This document shows, piece after piece, positions 6,723-13,276 of a DNA stretch of 15,122 bases (the first letter of the stretch is position 1; each line of letters starts with the position of its first letter). This DNA comes from Moraxellaceae bacterium (GTDB lineage Bacteria; Pseudomonadota; Gammaproteobacteria; Pseudomonadales; Moraxellaceae), in the NCBI GenBank assembly GCA_014378805.1, contig JACMMY010000060.1, positions 1 to 15,122 on the forward strand, written 5' to 3'. Made by a program: the position numbers and the translations under genes. Below the pieces are notes generated by a model. That model saw only the letters and a program-made list of their open reading frames with translations. It had not been told where the DNA came from and ran no database searches.

Positions 6723-7940
6723 TCAGTGAGCTGCCCACTCAACGGTAGACAAATCAATCCCTTCTTGATGCATATCCCAGAGTGGAGACAGTGCACGTAG
6801 CTTGTCTACTGCATATTTAGCAAAATCAAGTACTTGATTGACTTCATCTTGAGTCGTGAATCTGCCCATACTGAAGCGAATCGAGCTATGTGCCATTTCG
6901 TCGGATAAGCCCAGCGCACGGAGAACGTATGAAGGCTCAAGTGTTGCGGAGGTACATGCCGAACCACTAGACACAGCAAGATCTTTCAATGCCATCATCA
7001 ATGATTCACCTTCAACAAAGTTAAAGCTGACGTTCAACGTGTTTGCGACACGTTCACTGGCATTACCATTTAAATATACTTCATCCAGTGTACGTAAGCC
7101 TTCCCATAATTCCGTACTCAACACTTTCAATCTTGCTTGCTCAGCAACCATTTCTTTACCTGCAATTTCAAACGCTTCACCCATACCCACAATTTGGTGA
7201 GTTGGAAGCGTACCTGAACGCATGCCACGTTCATGACCGCCACCGTGCATTTGTGCTTGCAAGCGCACACGAGGGGTACGACGTACAAACAACGCGCCAA
7301 TCCCTTTTGGACCGTAAGTTTTATGTGCCGAAAAACTCATCAAATCGACTTTCAGTGTTGATAAATCGATTTCAACTTTACCAGTCGCTTGAGCAGCATC
7401 TACATGTAAATAAATACCGCGTGCACGAGTGAGCTCACCAATAGCTGCAATATCTGTAATAGTTCCAAGCTCATTGTTGACCATCATCAATGAAACCAGA
7501 ATCGCGTCATCACGAAACGCAGCAGCAACTGCCTCAGGATGAATCAATCCAGTACCTGGCTCAGGATCGAGATAAGTGACTTCGTAGCCTTCATCTTCAA
7601 GCTGACGGCAAGGGTCAAGAACTGCTTTGTGTTCTATTTTGCTCGTAATGATGTGCTTGCCTTTCTTTGCATAGAAGTGCGCAACACCTTTAATTGCTAA
7701 GTTATTTGATTCGGTTGCACCTGAAGTCCAGACAATTTCGCGTGGATCGGCATGGACAAGATTAGCCACTTGTTCGCGCGCATATTCGACCGCTTCTTCA
7801 GCTTGCCATCCATACCCATGTGAGCGCGATGCTGGATTACCGAAATCACCATCCAACGTCAAAAACTGCATCATTCGTGCAGCAACACGTGGATCAACGG
7901 GTGTTGTAGAAGCATAATCGAGATAAATTGGACGTTTCAT
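6723..7940 (-). CDS. iscS: Cysteine desulfurase IscS
   Basis: A 405-residue pyridoxal-phosphate enzyme (E. coli IscS is 404) that converts cysteine to alanine and passes the sulphur to IscU and to other acceptors such as tRNA thiolation proteins. The PLP lysine is Lys207 (SFSAHKTYGPKG). The mobile-loop catalytic cysteine is Cys329 (SSGSACTSATLEPS). TSGATESNNLAIKG and HGGGHERGMRSGTLP are conserved cofactor-binding regions. The C-terminus LSPLWDMHQEGIDLS-VEWAAH matches the IscU-contacting end of IscS rather than NifS or SufS. ATG at 7940 is preferred because MKRPIYLDY aligns with MKLPIYLDY of E. coli and GAGTGAG stands before it. A GTG three codons upstream (7949) is the alternative. It lies 89 bases after iscR. 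Confidence 0.97.
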   Translation of the reverse strand: MKRPIYLDYASTTPVDPRVAARMMQFLTLDGDFGNPASRSHGYGWQAEEAVEYAREQVANLVHADPREIVWTSGATESNNLAIKGVAHFYAKKGKHIITSKIEHKAVLDPCRQLEDEGYEVTYLDPEPGTGLIHPEAVAAAFRDDAILVSLMMVNNELGTITDIAAIGELTRARGIYLHVDAAQATGKVEIDLSTLKVDLMSFSAHKTYGPKGIGALFVRRTPRVRLQAQMHGGGHERGMRSGTLPTHQIVGMGEAFEIAGKEMVAEQARLKVLSTELWEGLRTLDEVYLNGNASERVANTLNVSFNFVEGESLMMALKDLAVSSGSACTSATLEPSYVLRALGLSDEMAHSSIRFSMGRFTTQDEVNQVLDFAKYAVDKLRALSPLWDMHQEGIDLSTVEWAAH

Positions 7941-8029
7941 ATCAAGCACTCACTCAGGGTATTCATTTAAAGCAATCATTTAAAAAACAGTATTTACACA
8001 AAATTCACTTATAAATCTATTGACAGGTA

Positions 8030-8515
8030 TTACGACATCGATATCGCTGATTGTGTTCTGGATTGCGGCAATAAATCAGCAATTACATGGGTATCACTGC
8101 TGGAAACGCCAGACTTTGCAACCAAATCCGCAATCGTGACACCCGACAAATAACCTTCAATCTGTGTAGACAAATCGTGCCACAGATCGTGAGTCAGGCA
8201 TTTCGCGCCTTTCAGGCAATTCCCCTGACCATCACACATCGTCGCATCGACGGATTCATTGACTGCTTCGATAATGTCAAGGATCGCTATTTCGTGGCTC
8301 GGTTTGGCTAAACGATAACCGCCCATCGCACCACGGCTACTAGAAACAAGACCACTACGCTTTAACTTGCTAAATAGTTGCTCTAAATACGCAATAGAGA
8401 TCGACTGGCGCGCTGCAATTTCTGCAAGCGTAATAGGCTGCTCATCAGTTGAAGCCTGAAGTGCCAAGTCGAGTAGGGCGGTCACGGCATAGCGACCGCG
8501 CGTAGTTAAGCGCAT
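8030..8515 (-). CDS. iscR: Fe-S cluster regulator IscR (Rrf2 family)
   Basis: A 161-residue Rrf2-family transcription factor (E. coli IscR is 162). With a [2Fe-2S] cluster it represses its own operon, and without one it binds other (type 2) sites. The winged helix-turn-helix is at about residues 1-75 (MRLTTRGRYAVTALLDLA, then LEQLFSKLKRSGLVSSSRG). Cluster ligands are Cys94, Cys100, Cys106 and His109, in the CX5CX5CX2H spacing of IscR. ATG at 8515 is chosen because the family starts MRLT(S/T)(K/R)GRYAV. The open frame continues 18 codons upstream without support. The gene heads the operon, and its promoter is overlapped by a good type 1 IscR site, so autorepression is likely. Confidence 0.97.
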   Translation of the reverse strand: MRLTTRGRYAVTALLDLALQASTDEQPITLAEIAARQSISIAYLEQLFSKLKRSGLVSSSRGAMGGYRLAKPSHEIAILDIIEAVNESVDATMCDGQGNCLKGAKCLTHDLWHDLSTQIEGYLSGVTIADLVAKSGVSSSDTHVIADLLPQSRTQSAISMS

Positions 8516-8558
8516 GGGCTGGTTCCGTTCCCTTAAGAAGATTGAATGAAGTGTGGCT

Positions 8559-8592
8559 ATTTTAATCAATCCCGACTGTTTTAGTCAAGATT
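8559..8592 (-). promoter_or_regulatory. isc operon promoter with type 1 IscR operator
   Basis: On the iscR strand, TTGACT (8583-8588) is followed after 18 bases by TAAAAT (8559-8564), a good sigma-70 promoter ending about 43 bases before the iscR ATG. The 25 bases 8568-8592 fit the published type 1 IscR consensus (half-sites YYGACT and AGTCRR around an A/T centre) at about 21 of 25 positions, including all of the GACT, AAAA and AGTC core. The operator covers the -35 box and part of the spacer, as in E. coli iscR, which supports direct autorepression by holo-IscR. Confidence 0.8.
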
Positions 8593-8705
8593 AAAATCAA
8601 TTGAATTGTAGTGAATTTTATTGCTATATCTTATTATTTTTAGATGTTTTAGGTGGAAATTTGCCACCTCAGTAGACGATCGGAGTTAAGAGGCAGATCA
8701 TTATA

Positions 8706-9119
8706 CTACATTGGCATTTTTCTGGCGTCCATAAAAAGCCCATTCCAGCGGTGACCATCGGGGTCACAAATGCCACATTCATAAATGAATCCACCGGATT
8801 CTCGAGTGTTCTGCGAACACTGATCCGCCAGCTGATTTTGCTCGATTGGCGAGATCATTGACCTGATTCTTAATCTCTATACCTAAAAAAAACAAAACTT
8901 CCGCCCCCTTGGGTGTGTCCTAAAGAGCATTGTTTGTGAAGCATTGAAAATGCATCTTCAGCAAATAGCATCAAGATATTTTTTTCTCGCCGATTGAGAA
9001 CTTTGTTGATTTCTCGGTATTCCTGGGTCCGAAGTTATGTGTAAATCCAATTGCGCTGAAAGATTCGATGGATTTCTTAAGGTCTTTTACGGGAGGTTTA
9101 GCTAAATATCTCGTGTCAT
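8706..9119 (-). pseudogene. Decayed VOC / glyoxalase-family gene
   Basis: Pieces of one vicinal-oxygen-chelate protein appear in order on the - strand but in changing frames. The first is ATG ACA CGA GAT ATT at 9119-9105, then PPVKDLKKSIESFSAIGFT and the following residues. Next comes NILMLFAEDAFSMLHKQ, then GIEIKNQVNDLANRAKSAGG, and finally GGFIYECGICDPDGHRWNGL ending at TAG (8706-8708). These correspond to the N-terminal (L)PVKDLxxSIxFF, the middle helix and the C-terminal DPDGHxWE part of small VOC proteins. The length, about 138 codons, is normal. Four frame changes are needed: near 9103, in a run of seven T (8979-8985), in a run of eight A (8885-8892) and near 8806. Two are in homopolymers. 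The original substrate cannot be told. It is clearly not functional as given, unless the homopolymer indels are sequencing errors. Confidence 0.8.
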
Positions 9120-9334
9120 CAGTGGAATGCTTTATGCCAATTGAATGAAGCTCGACTTCGATAGATAAAATTCTGCACTGTGTGCGAATTTATAGAATAC
9201 AGAGTGTCTCAGTCGTGATGTTTAGGGAATATTTAAAGATGCGTTATCATCTCTATCTGCCTGTTATTAAAATATTTTATCTATTTTATTTTGCTTGGTT
9301 TGGTATTTTGGTCTGATTATTTATATTCAATAAG

Positions 9335-9347
9335 TGAACACTGTCCA
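9335..9347 (+). promoter_or_regulatory. Operator-like site 1 upstream of the TetR gene
   Basis: TGAAC-ACT-GTCCA is an imperfect version of the palindrome found 30 bases downstream. Over 16 aligned bases (9336-9351 against 9366-9381) 12 are identical. It lies about 100 bases before the TetR start. It is a candidate half of a tandem TetR operator, with function inferred. Confidence 0.4.
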
Positions 9348-9364
9348 TAATACACAATGAATAA

Positions 9365-9377
9365 TGTACGCTGTACA
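9365..9377 (+). promoter_or_regulatory. Operator-like palindrome (site 2) upstream of the TetR gene
   Basis: TGTAC-GCT-GTACA is a perfect 5-bp inverted repeat with a 3-bp centre, in the size range of TetR-family half-operators. It ends 71 bases before the TetR start at 9449. It repeats site 1 at a distance of exactly 30 bp, about three helical turns, which would place two dimers on the same face of the DNA. Autoregulation is the simplest reading. Confidence 0.5.
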
Positions 9378-9448
9378 CAATTATATGCTTTAATGTGATA
9401 GTGCTCTTTACCATGTGTATGAATGATGATTATCTGGAGGTTTTAAGC

Positions 9449-10099
9449 GTGACCACTATGAAGACCCATAAGACGCCAATCACTCGAAGTACTTATCGTC
9501 ATGGCGATTTAAAACGTGCTTTATTAGAGGCAGGAATTGCACTAGCACGTGATGGTGGACCAGATGCAATTGTCATTCGTGAGTTGACTCGACGGGTTGG
9601 TGTCGCGCCAAATGCGGCTTATCGGTATTACGAAAATCGCCAACTATTGCTTGAGGCTGTTCGAGCAGCATCCTTGTCAGCACTGGCTGTTTTTATCGAA
9701 AATGAAATAGCGAAACTAAGGGGTGAGAAAAATACTGCGGATTTCGCGCGTGCGAATCTTCGAGCTGTAGGTACTGGGTATTTGCGATTTGCTGTGAAAG
9801 AAACAGGATTGTTCCGTACGGCGTTTGCGACATCAAATGAAGTTGTAGACGACGGTGATCCTACTAAGGCTGGAAAAAGTGGATTGAATCCATTTCAGTT
9901 GTTGGGCGTAGCTTTGGATAAATTGGTTGATACTGAGGTACTCACAGCGGATCGAAGAGTGTCTGCTGAATATTTTGCTTGGGCGACTGTGCATGGTTTA
10001 GCAGTACTTGCAACTGATGGACCATTACGCAACCTCAATCAAAAGCAATTAGATGAGTTAGGACAACGTTTACTGGATATGGTTGAGAAAGGACTTTAG
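9449..10099 (+). CDS. TetR/AcrR-family transcriptional regulator with WHG-type C-terminal domain
   Basis: A 216-residue ligand-responsive repressor candidate. The N-terminal helix-turn-helix is at about residues 15-60: STYRHGDLKRALLEAGIALA, then IRELTRRVGVAPNAAYRYYENR and LLEAV. The ligand-binding part contains GTGYLRFAVKETGLFRTAF and the WATVHGLAVL motif that marks the WHG (TetR_C_33-type) subgroup. GTG at 9449 is chosen because GGAGG (9436-9440) stands 8 bases upstream. The frame is open to 9395 and an ATG lies at 9458, but neither is as well placed. The gene faces the MTAP-like gene tail to tail. Two operator-like repeats upstream suggest autoregulation. Its targets are unknown. The dead VOC gene next door may once have been one, and a role in the arsenic genes is possible but unsupported. 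Confidence 0.88.
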   Translation: MTTMKTHKTPITRSTYRHGDLKRALLEAGIALARDGGPDAIVIRELTRRVGVAPNAAYRYYENRQLLLEAVRAASLSALAVFIENEIAKLRGEKNTADFARANLRAVGTGYLRFAVKETGLFRTAFATSNEVVDDGDPTKAGKSGLNPFQLLGVALDKLVDTEVLTADRRVSAEYFAWATVHGLAVLATDGPLRNLNQKQLDELGQRLLDMVEKGL

Positions 10100-10257
10100 T
10101 AAACTTGATTCATACATCATTAGAAGTAAGAGATATCTTAATGTTGCAGATCTGTTTTTCAAGCCAAAAATTTTTTTTAAATATTCAGATGTTTTACAGT
10201 TTAAAGTGCCGATAAGTTTTCCATGACCAGCACTTAACTGTTGACGATCAAAATTGT

Positions 10258-10277
10258 TCATAAAATGATATTTATGA
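10258..10277 (-). terminator. Weak hairpin downstream of the MTAP-like gene
   Basis: TCATAAA (10258-10264) and TTTATGA (10271-10277) form a 7-bp AT-rich stem with a six-base loop, about 32 bases after the stop codon of the - strand phosphorylase gene. The following bases on that strand are ACAATTTTG, a poor T-tract. It might act as a terminator, and I see no better one in the tail-to-tail interval 10100-10309. Confidence 0.25.
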
Positions 10278-10309
10278 GTGCTAAAAATTAGAGCGACGAA
10301 AATTACTAA

Positions 10310-11173
10310 TCACTTTAAGAGTATTAAAATTCTAGACTTTGTCTCAGGTGACATCTGTTCTCTATCTGTGACTAAGGCTGCATCAAGCGCATGATGTGCT
10401 TGCGAGGTTGGTAATAGTTCCCCCAGTTTTAGAATGCTATTCACAACAACCCGTTGTGCATTTGCAGCATTTTTCATGAGATTAGCAATCGCCATTTCTG
10501 CATTGACACTTTCTTCTGCATGATTCCAGGAATCATAATCGGTCACTAAAGCCAAAGTTGCGTATGCAATGCTGGCTTCTCTGGCTAATTTTGCTTCAGG
10601 CATATTCGTCATTCCAATCACACTGGCTTTCATACTTCTATACCATTCAGATTCGGCGCGTGTTGAAAATGAAGGACCCTCAATACAAACATAAGTTCCA
10701 TTATGATGGAGCTCAGAGCCTTCAATTTTTGATTTTATAAATGAGTCCGCCAATATATGTGTCAGCGCTGAGCAAACTGGTTGCGCCATAGAAACATGTG
10801 CCACGGCACCTTTACCAAAAAAAGTTTGCGTGCGTGACTTTGTCAAATCGATGAATTGATCGGGTAATAACATATCCAGCGGTTTAATGTCTGCTCTAAG
10901 CGATCCTACAGCTGAAATCGAAATGATATATTTTACGCCGAGTGTTTTTAATGCGTAAATATTTGCAAGGTAAGGCACTTCGCTTGGGATGAATTGGTGA
11001 TTACGTCCATGTCTTGCGAGAAAAGCAACCTCAACACTTCCAATGAATCCGGTAGTAATCGCATCCGACGGTTTACCAAAGGGTGTATCTATCCAATGTT
11101 CTTGAGGGTTTTTTAACTCATTCATTTGGTATAAACCACTACCACCAATGACCGCGATTGCAATTTCTTTCAT
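10310..11173 (-). CDS. mtnP: 5'-methylthioadenosine phosphorylase-like enzyme
   Basis: A 287-residue member of the PNP/MTAP trimeric phosphorylase family (human MTAP is 283). It is expected to split a 5'-modified adenosine with phosphate into adenine and a 5-modified ribose 1-phosphate. Seen are GGSGLY (10-15) and RHGRNHQFIPSEVPYLANIYALK (phosphate/ribose site, Arg55-His56). Also seen are YVCIEGPSFSTRAE (161-174), MTNMPEAKLAREA (188-200) and VTDYDSW (Asp212, Asp214). The DYD pair marks adenine-specific MTAP rather than inosine- or guanosine-specific relatives. AGGTAA lies just before the ATG. The C-terminus is complete. The gene is divergent from the FAD oxidoreductase-arsS group. Its substrate may be methylthioadenosine, 5'-deoxyadenosine from radical SAM chemistry, or the arsenical nucleoside made by ArsS. 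The context favours a link to ArsS, but that is inference. Confidence 0.85.
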   Translation of the reverse strand: MKEIAIAVIGGSGLYQMNELKNPQEHWIDTPFGKPSDAITTGFIGSVEVAFLARHGRNHQFIPSEVPYLANIYALKTLGVKYIISISAVGSLRADIKPLDMLLPDQFIDLTKSRTQTFFGKGAVAHVSMAQPVCSALTHILADSFIKSKIEGSELHHNGTYVCIEGPSFSTRAESEWYRSMKASVIGMTNMPEAKLAREASIAYATLALVTDYDSWNHAEESVNAEMAIANLMKNAANAQRVVVNSILKLGELLPTSQAHHALDAALVTDREQMSPETKSRILILLK

Positions 11174-11581
11174 GACTTTACCTAATTTTTAAATTGATCT
11201 ATTGAGGGCTGAGAAAATGGTTCCATGTTCAAAGGTTGATTAAAGGCTATGCTCATTTAGTATGGACGTTCAGATATAGAAATTCTGATGCAGAAAGGCC
11301 ATAGATACAGACTACGGCTTCCTGTGTACTTGGTGGCAACAACTTTAAACTCTTTTTACATTGCAATGACTCATTAAGTGAGGCGAATTCATATGTGATC
11401 TTCTAAAAGTTGAGTGATATAAAAAAGATTAAATTTTTCACGGTAATCACTTTAAATGTCTTGAGGACTATTTCTATGACAAGTTAATTGAAAAAAATGT
11501 AAGAAACAATCGTCTTAGAGCGACTTTTGATTAACGTTAAACTTATTGCAATTCAATCAGCTATAGATAAATATAGTTTCT
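11174..11581. other. Divergent intergenic region between the phosphorylase and the FAD oxidoreductase
   Basis: This 408-base stretch should hold promoters for both directions. It contains a perfect 10-bp palindrome TTAACGTTAA at 11531-11540, about 41 bases before the oxidoreductase ATG, and a looser inverted repeat AGTGAT/ATCACT at 11413-11418 and 11446-11451. No convincing gene is present. A 29-codon frame from 11288 has no ribosome binding site. I see no clear ArsR-type operator. The oxidoreductase ATG lacks a Shine-Dalgarno, and a TATAGA at 11562-11567 would give a very short or leaderless transcript if used. Confidence 0.55.
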
Positions 11582-12691
11582 ATGAAAAAACTTGTATTGG
11601 TTGGTGGTGGGCACGCCCATTTATTTGTATTGAAGTATCTTTTAGAACATCATCTAGAGGGTGTTCAAATTACTTTAATAACGCCAGATTACTTTCAAAT
11701 TTATTCTGGAATGCTGCCGGGATGGATAGCGGGTCACTACGCATTAGAAAATATTCAAATCGATTTAAGGCCTTGGGTCAAAGCGGCGCATGCGACCCTC
11801 ATGCTAGATACAATGGTTGGAGTCAATGCTGATAGTCGCAGTATCAGACTCGTCAGCGGACGTGTTATTCAATACGATCTGTTGTCTTTGGATACGGGTT
11901 CCGAAACGAATATCTCTGGGCTGGAATTCATCGGGAAACGACTCTTACCCGTAAAGCCATTAAGCAATTTTATTGGAACATGGCCACGTCTGTTAGATGA
12001 AATACAAAAGAAACCTGATTATGCTTTAGTAATTGTTGGCGGGGGTGCCGCAAGCGTAGAAATCGCATTCTCCGTTCATTTCGCAATGCAGAAAGTTAAC
12101 ACCCATGCCAAAATTTGCTTAGTTTTCTCTGAAACAGGATTACTTGCGTCACATCCCATTAAAGTTCGGCAGCAAATCACTGAACGTATGCAGCGTTTAG
12201 GAATTCAATTGATTTCGCATCGCGTTACTGGCGTAGAAAATGGGGTCTTGCTTTCCAATGGTCACACCGTTGTTGCTGACGTAGTCATTGCTGCGACTGG
12301 TGCGCAGCCCCCTGATTGGCTGTCAACTTCTGGCTTGATTTTGAGTAATGATGGTTTTATTGCTGTTGATGCCTTTCAACGCAGCGTGTCACATGCAAAT
12401 GTGTTTGCAACAGGAGACGTTTGTTCTCGGCAAGATGTCTCAGTGACACGTTCGGGCGTTCACGCAGTCCATGCCGGACCCTTTCTTGCCAAGAATTTAT
12501 GCGCTGTATTATCAGATCATGTTCTTCAATCCTATCAACCACACAGATCCCCCCTGTATTTAATATCATGTGGCGATCAATATGCAGTCGCGTCTTGGGG
12601 TAAGTTTAGTTATCGGGGCTATTGGGTCTGGCGCTGGAAAAATTATATTGATAGAGGCTTTGTTCGTAAATTTTCAAGATCACTTCAATAG
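11582..12691 (+). CDS. FAD-dependent pyridine nucleotide-disulfide oxidoreductase, stand-alone form of the SelD N-terminal domain
   Basis: A 369-residue flavoprotein with two Rossmann motifs: VLVGGGHAHLFVLKYL near the N-terminus for FAD and VIVGGGAASVEIAF (about 150-163) for NAD(P)H. ATGD at 277-280 also contacts FAD. The early YSGMLPGWIAGHY and the Trp-rich end (YAVASWGKFSYRGYWVWRWK then YIDRGFVRKF) are hallmarks of the TIGR03169-type family, found either alone or fused to the front of selenophosphate synthetase SelD. No SelD domain follows here. There is no redox-active CxxC or CX4C pair, so it is NADH dehydrogenase-like rather than a disulfide reductase. Substrate and acceptor are unknown. 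It precedes arsS on the same strand but is separated from it by 585 bases and a probable terminator. The ATG lacks a Shine-Dalgarno. Confidence 0.82.
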   Translation: MKKLVLVGGGHAHLFVLKYLLEHHLEGVQITLITPDYFQIYSGMLPGWIAGHYALENIQIDLRPWVKAAHATLMLDTMVGVNADSRSIRLVSGRVIQYDLLSLDTGSETNISGLEFIGKRLLPVKPLSNFIGTWPRLLDEIQKKPDYALVIVGGGAASVEIAFSVHFAMQKVNTHAKICLVFSETGLLASHPIKVRQQITERMQRLGIQLISHRVTGVENGVLLSNGHTVVADVVIAATGAQPPDWLSTSGLILSNDGFIAVDAFQRSVSHANVFATGDVCSRQDVSVTRSGVHAVHAGPFLAKNLCAVLSDHVLQSYQPHRSPLYLISCGDQYAVASWGKFSYRGYWVWRWKNYIDRGFVRKFSRSLQ

Positions 12692-12758
12692 TCATCTGTC
12701 TAAAATAATTTTATGCAATTCAATCGCTCATTTTTCATGATAGGTGAGTTTATAAAAC

Positions 12759-12794
12759 TAGAATCAGCAGAGATATGATTCTACTCATTTTTTT
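12759..12794 (+). terminator. Probable rho-independent terminator after the FAD oxidoreductase
   Basis: TAGAATCA (12759-12766) and TGATTCTA (12776-12783) form a perfect 8-bp stem with a nine-base loop. Seven T follow at 12788-12794 after a four-base gap. It lies 68 bases after the stop codon. Stem strength is modest, but the T-run makes it the best terminator candidate on the right side of the window. Confidence 0.5.
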
Positions 12795-12857
12795 CATTCA
12801 ATCTGCAGGTGATTTTCATCGAGCAAAAATGCAGTTGCGAGAGTGTATTTAAAGTAA

Positions 12858-12890
12858 ATAGTTAGTATAAATTGACTTATATTTAACTAT
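12858..12890 (+). promoter_or_regulatory. Interrupted palindrome centred on a putative -35 box upstream of arsS
   Basis: ATAGTTA (12858-12864) and ATAA (12867-12870) pair with TTAT (12877-12880) and TAACTAT (12884-12890). That gives 11 paired bases around the centre attgac. A TTGACT at 12872-12877 with a TTTAAT at 12894-12899 (16-base spacer) makes a possible promoter. An operator laid over the -35 box would suit repression. The sequence is very AT-rich, so chance is a real alternative. It lies about 390 bases before arsS. Confidence 0.3.
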
Positions 12891-13276
12891 ATATTTAATT
12901 AATTCAATATTTTACCCATTAATCAGAGCATATTTTTAAAGTGAAAAAAAACATTACTGATAAAAAACTGTATGTATCGTACTTATCCTGAATTTGGTAA
13001 ATACAAAGTTAATTCACAAAAAAACCCTAAGAAACTATTACGATTAAATCCCCGATTTAAGAATATAACCATCGATTTGATCGAGTTAGCCAAATGCCTT
13101 TGCGATGATTCATCTAATACATACGCTGTTAGTCATATGGTTTTTAGTATTAATTGTGCCGATTTAATTTGACAAAATTATACATGCTTAAAAATTTACT
13201 AAATGACTGTAATAAATGCGTCCTTATACACGTCTAATATCTTCGTTAAAGCAAATATAAAAGTAAGGGATTTTCT

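Larger units (their letters stand above)
8593..9448. other. Region without intact genes between iscR and the TetR gene
   Basis: This 856-base stretch separates the core isc operon from the accessory genes. It holds the decayed VOC-family gene (8706-9119, - strand) and two operator-like repeats (9335-9377) before the TetR gene. Bases 8593-8705 and 9120-9334 show no gene I can support. A 25-codon hydrophobic frame at 9239-9316 has no ribosome binding site. Confidence 0.7.
12692..13276. other. Long AT-rich intergenic region before arsS
   Basis: Within these 585 bases I can support a terminator for the upstream gene (12759-12794) and an interrupted palindrome around a -35-like TTGACT (12858-12890). 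A 66-codon frame at 12972-13172 has no ribosome binding site and resembles nothing I recognise. A second -35-like TTGACA lies at 13169-13174 without a good -10. The length is unusual in front of an operon gene and leaves room for a long regulated leader or a decayed gene. Confidence 0.55.

Noticed and set aside
9239..9316. 25-residue hydrophobic peptide frame upstream of the TetR gene
   Set aside because: There is no Shine-Dalgarno, and AT-rich DNA readily encodes Phe/Leu/Ile-rich frames by chance.
10070..10261. 63-codon frame on the - strand between the TetR and phosphorylase genes
   Set aside because: It overlaps the end of the TetR gene, has no ribosome binding site and matches no family I know. 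The first 20 residues look protein-like but cannot be assigned.
12972..13172. 66-codon open frame upstream of arsS
   Set aside because: It has no ribosome binding site, low-complexity AT-rich codons and no recognisable motif. It is better treated as intergenic sequence unless homologues are found.
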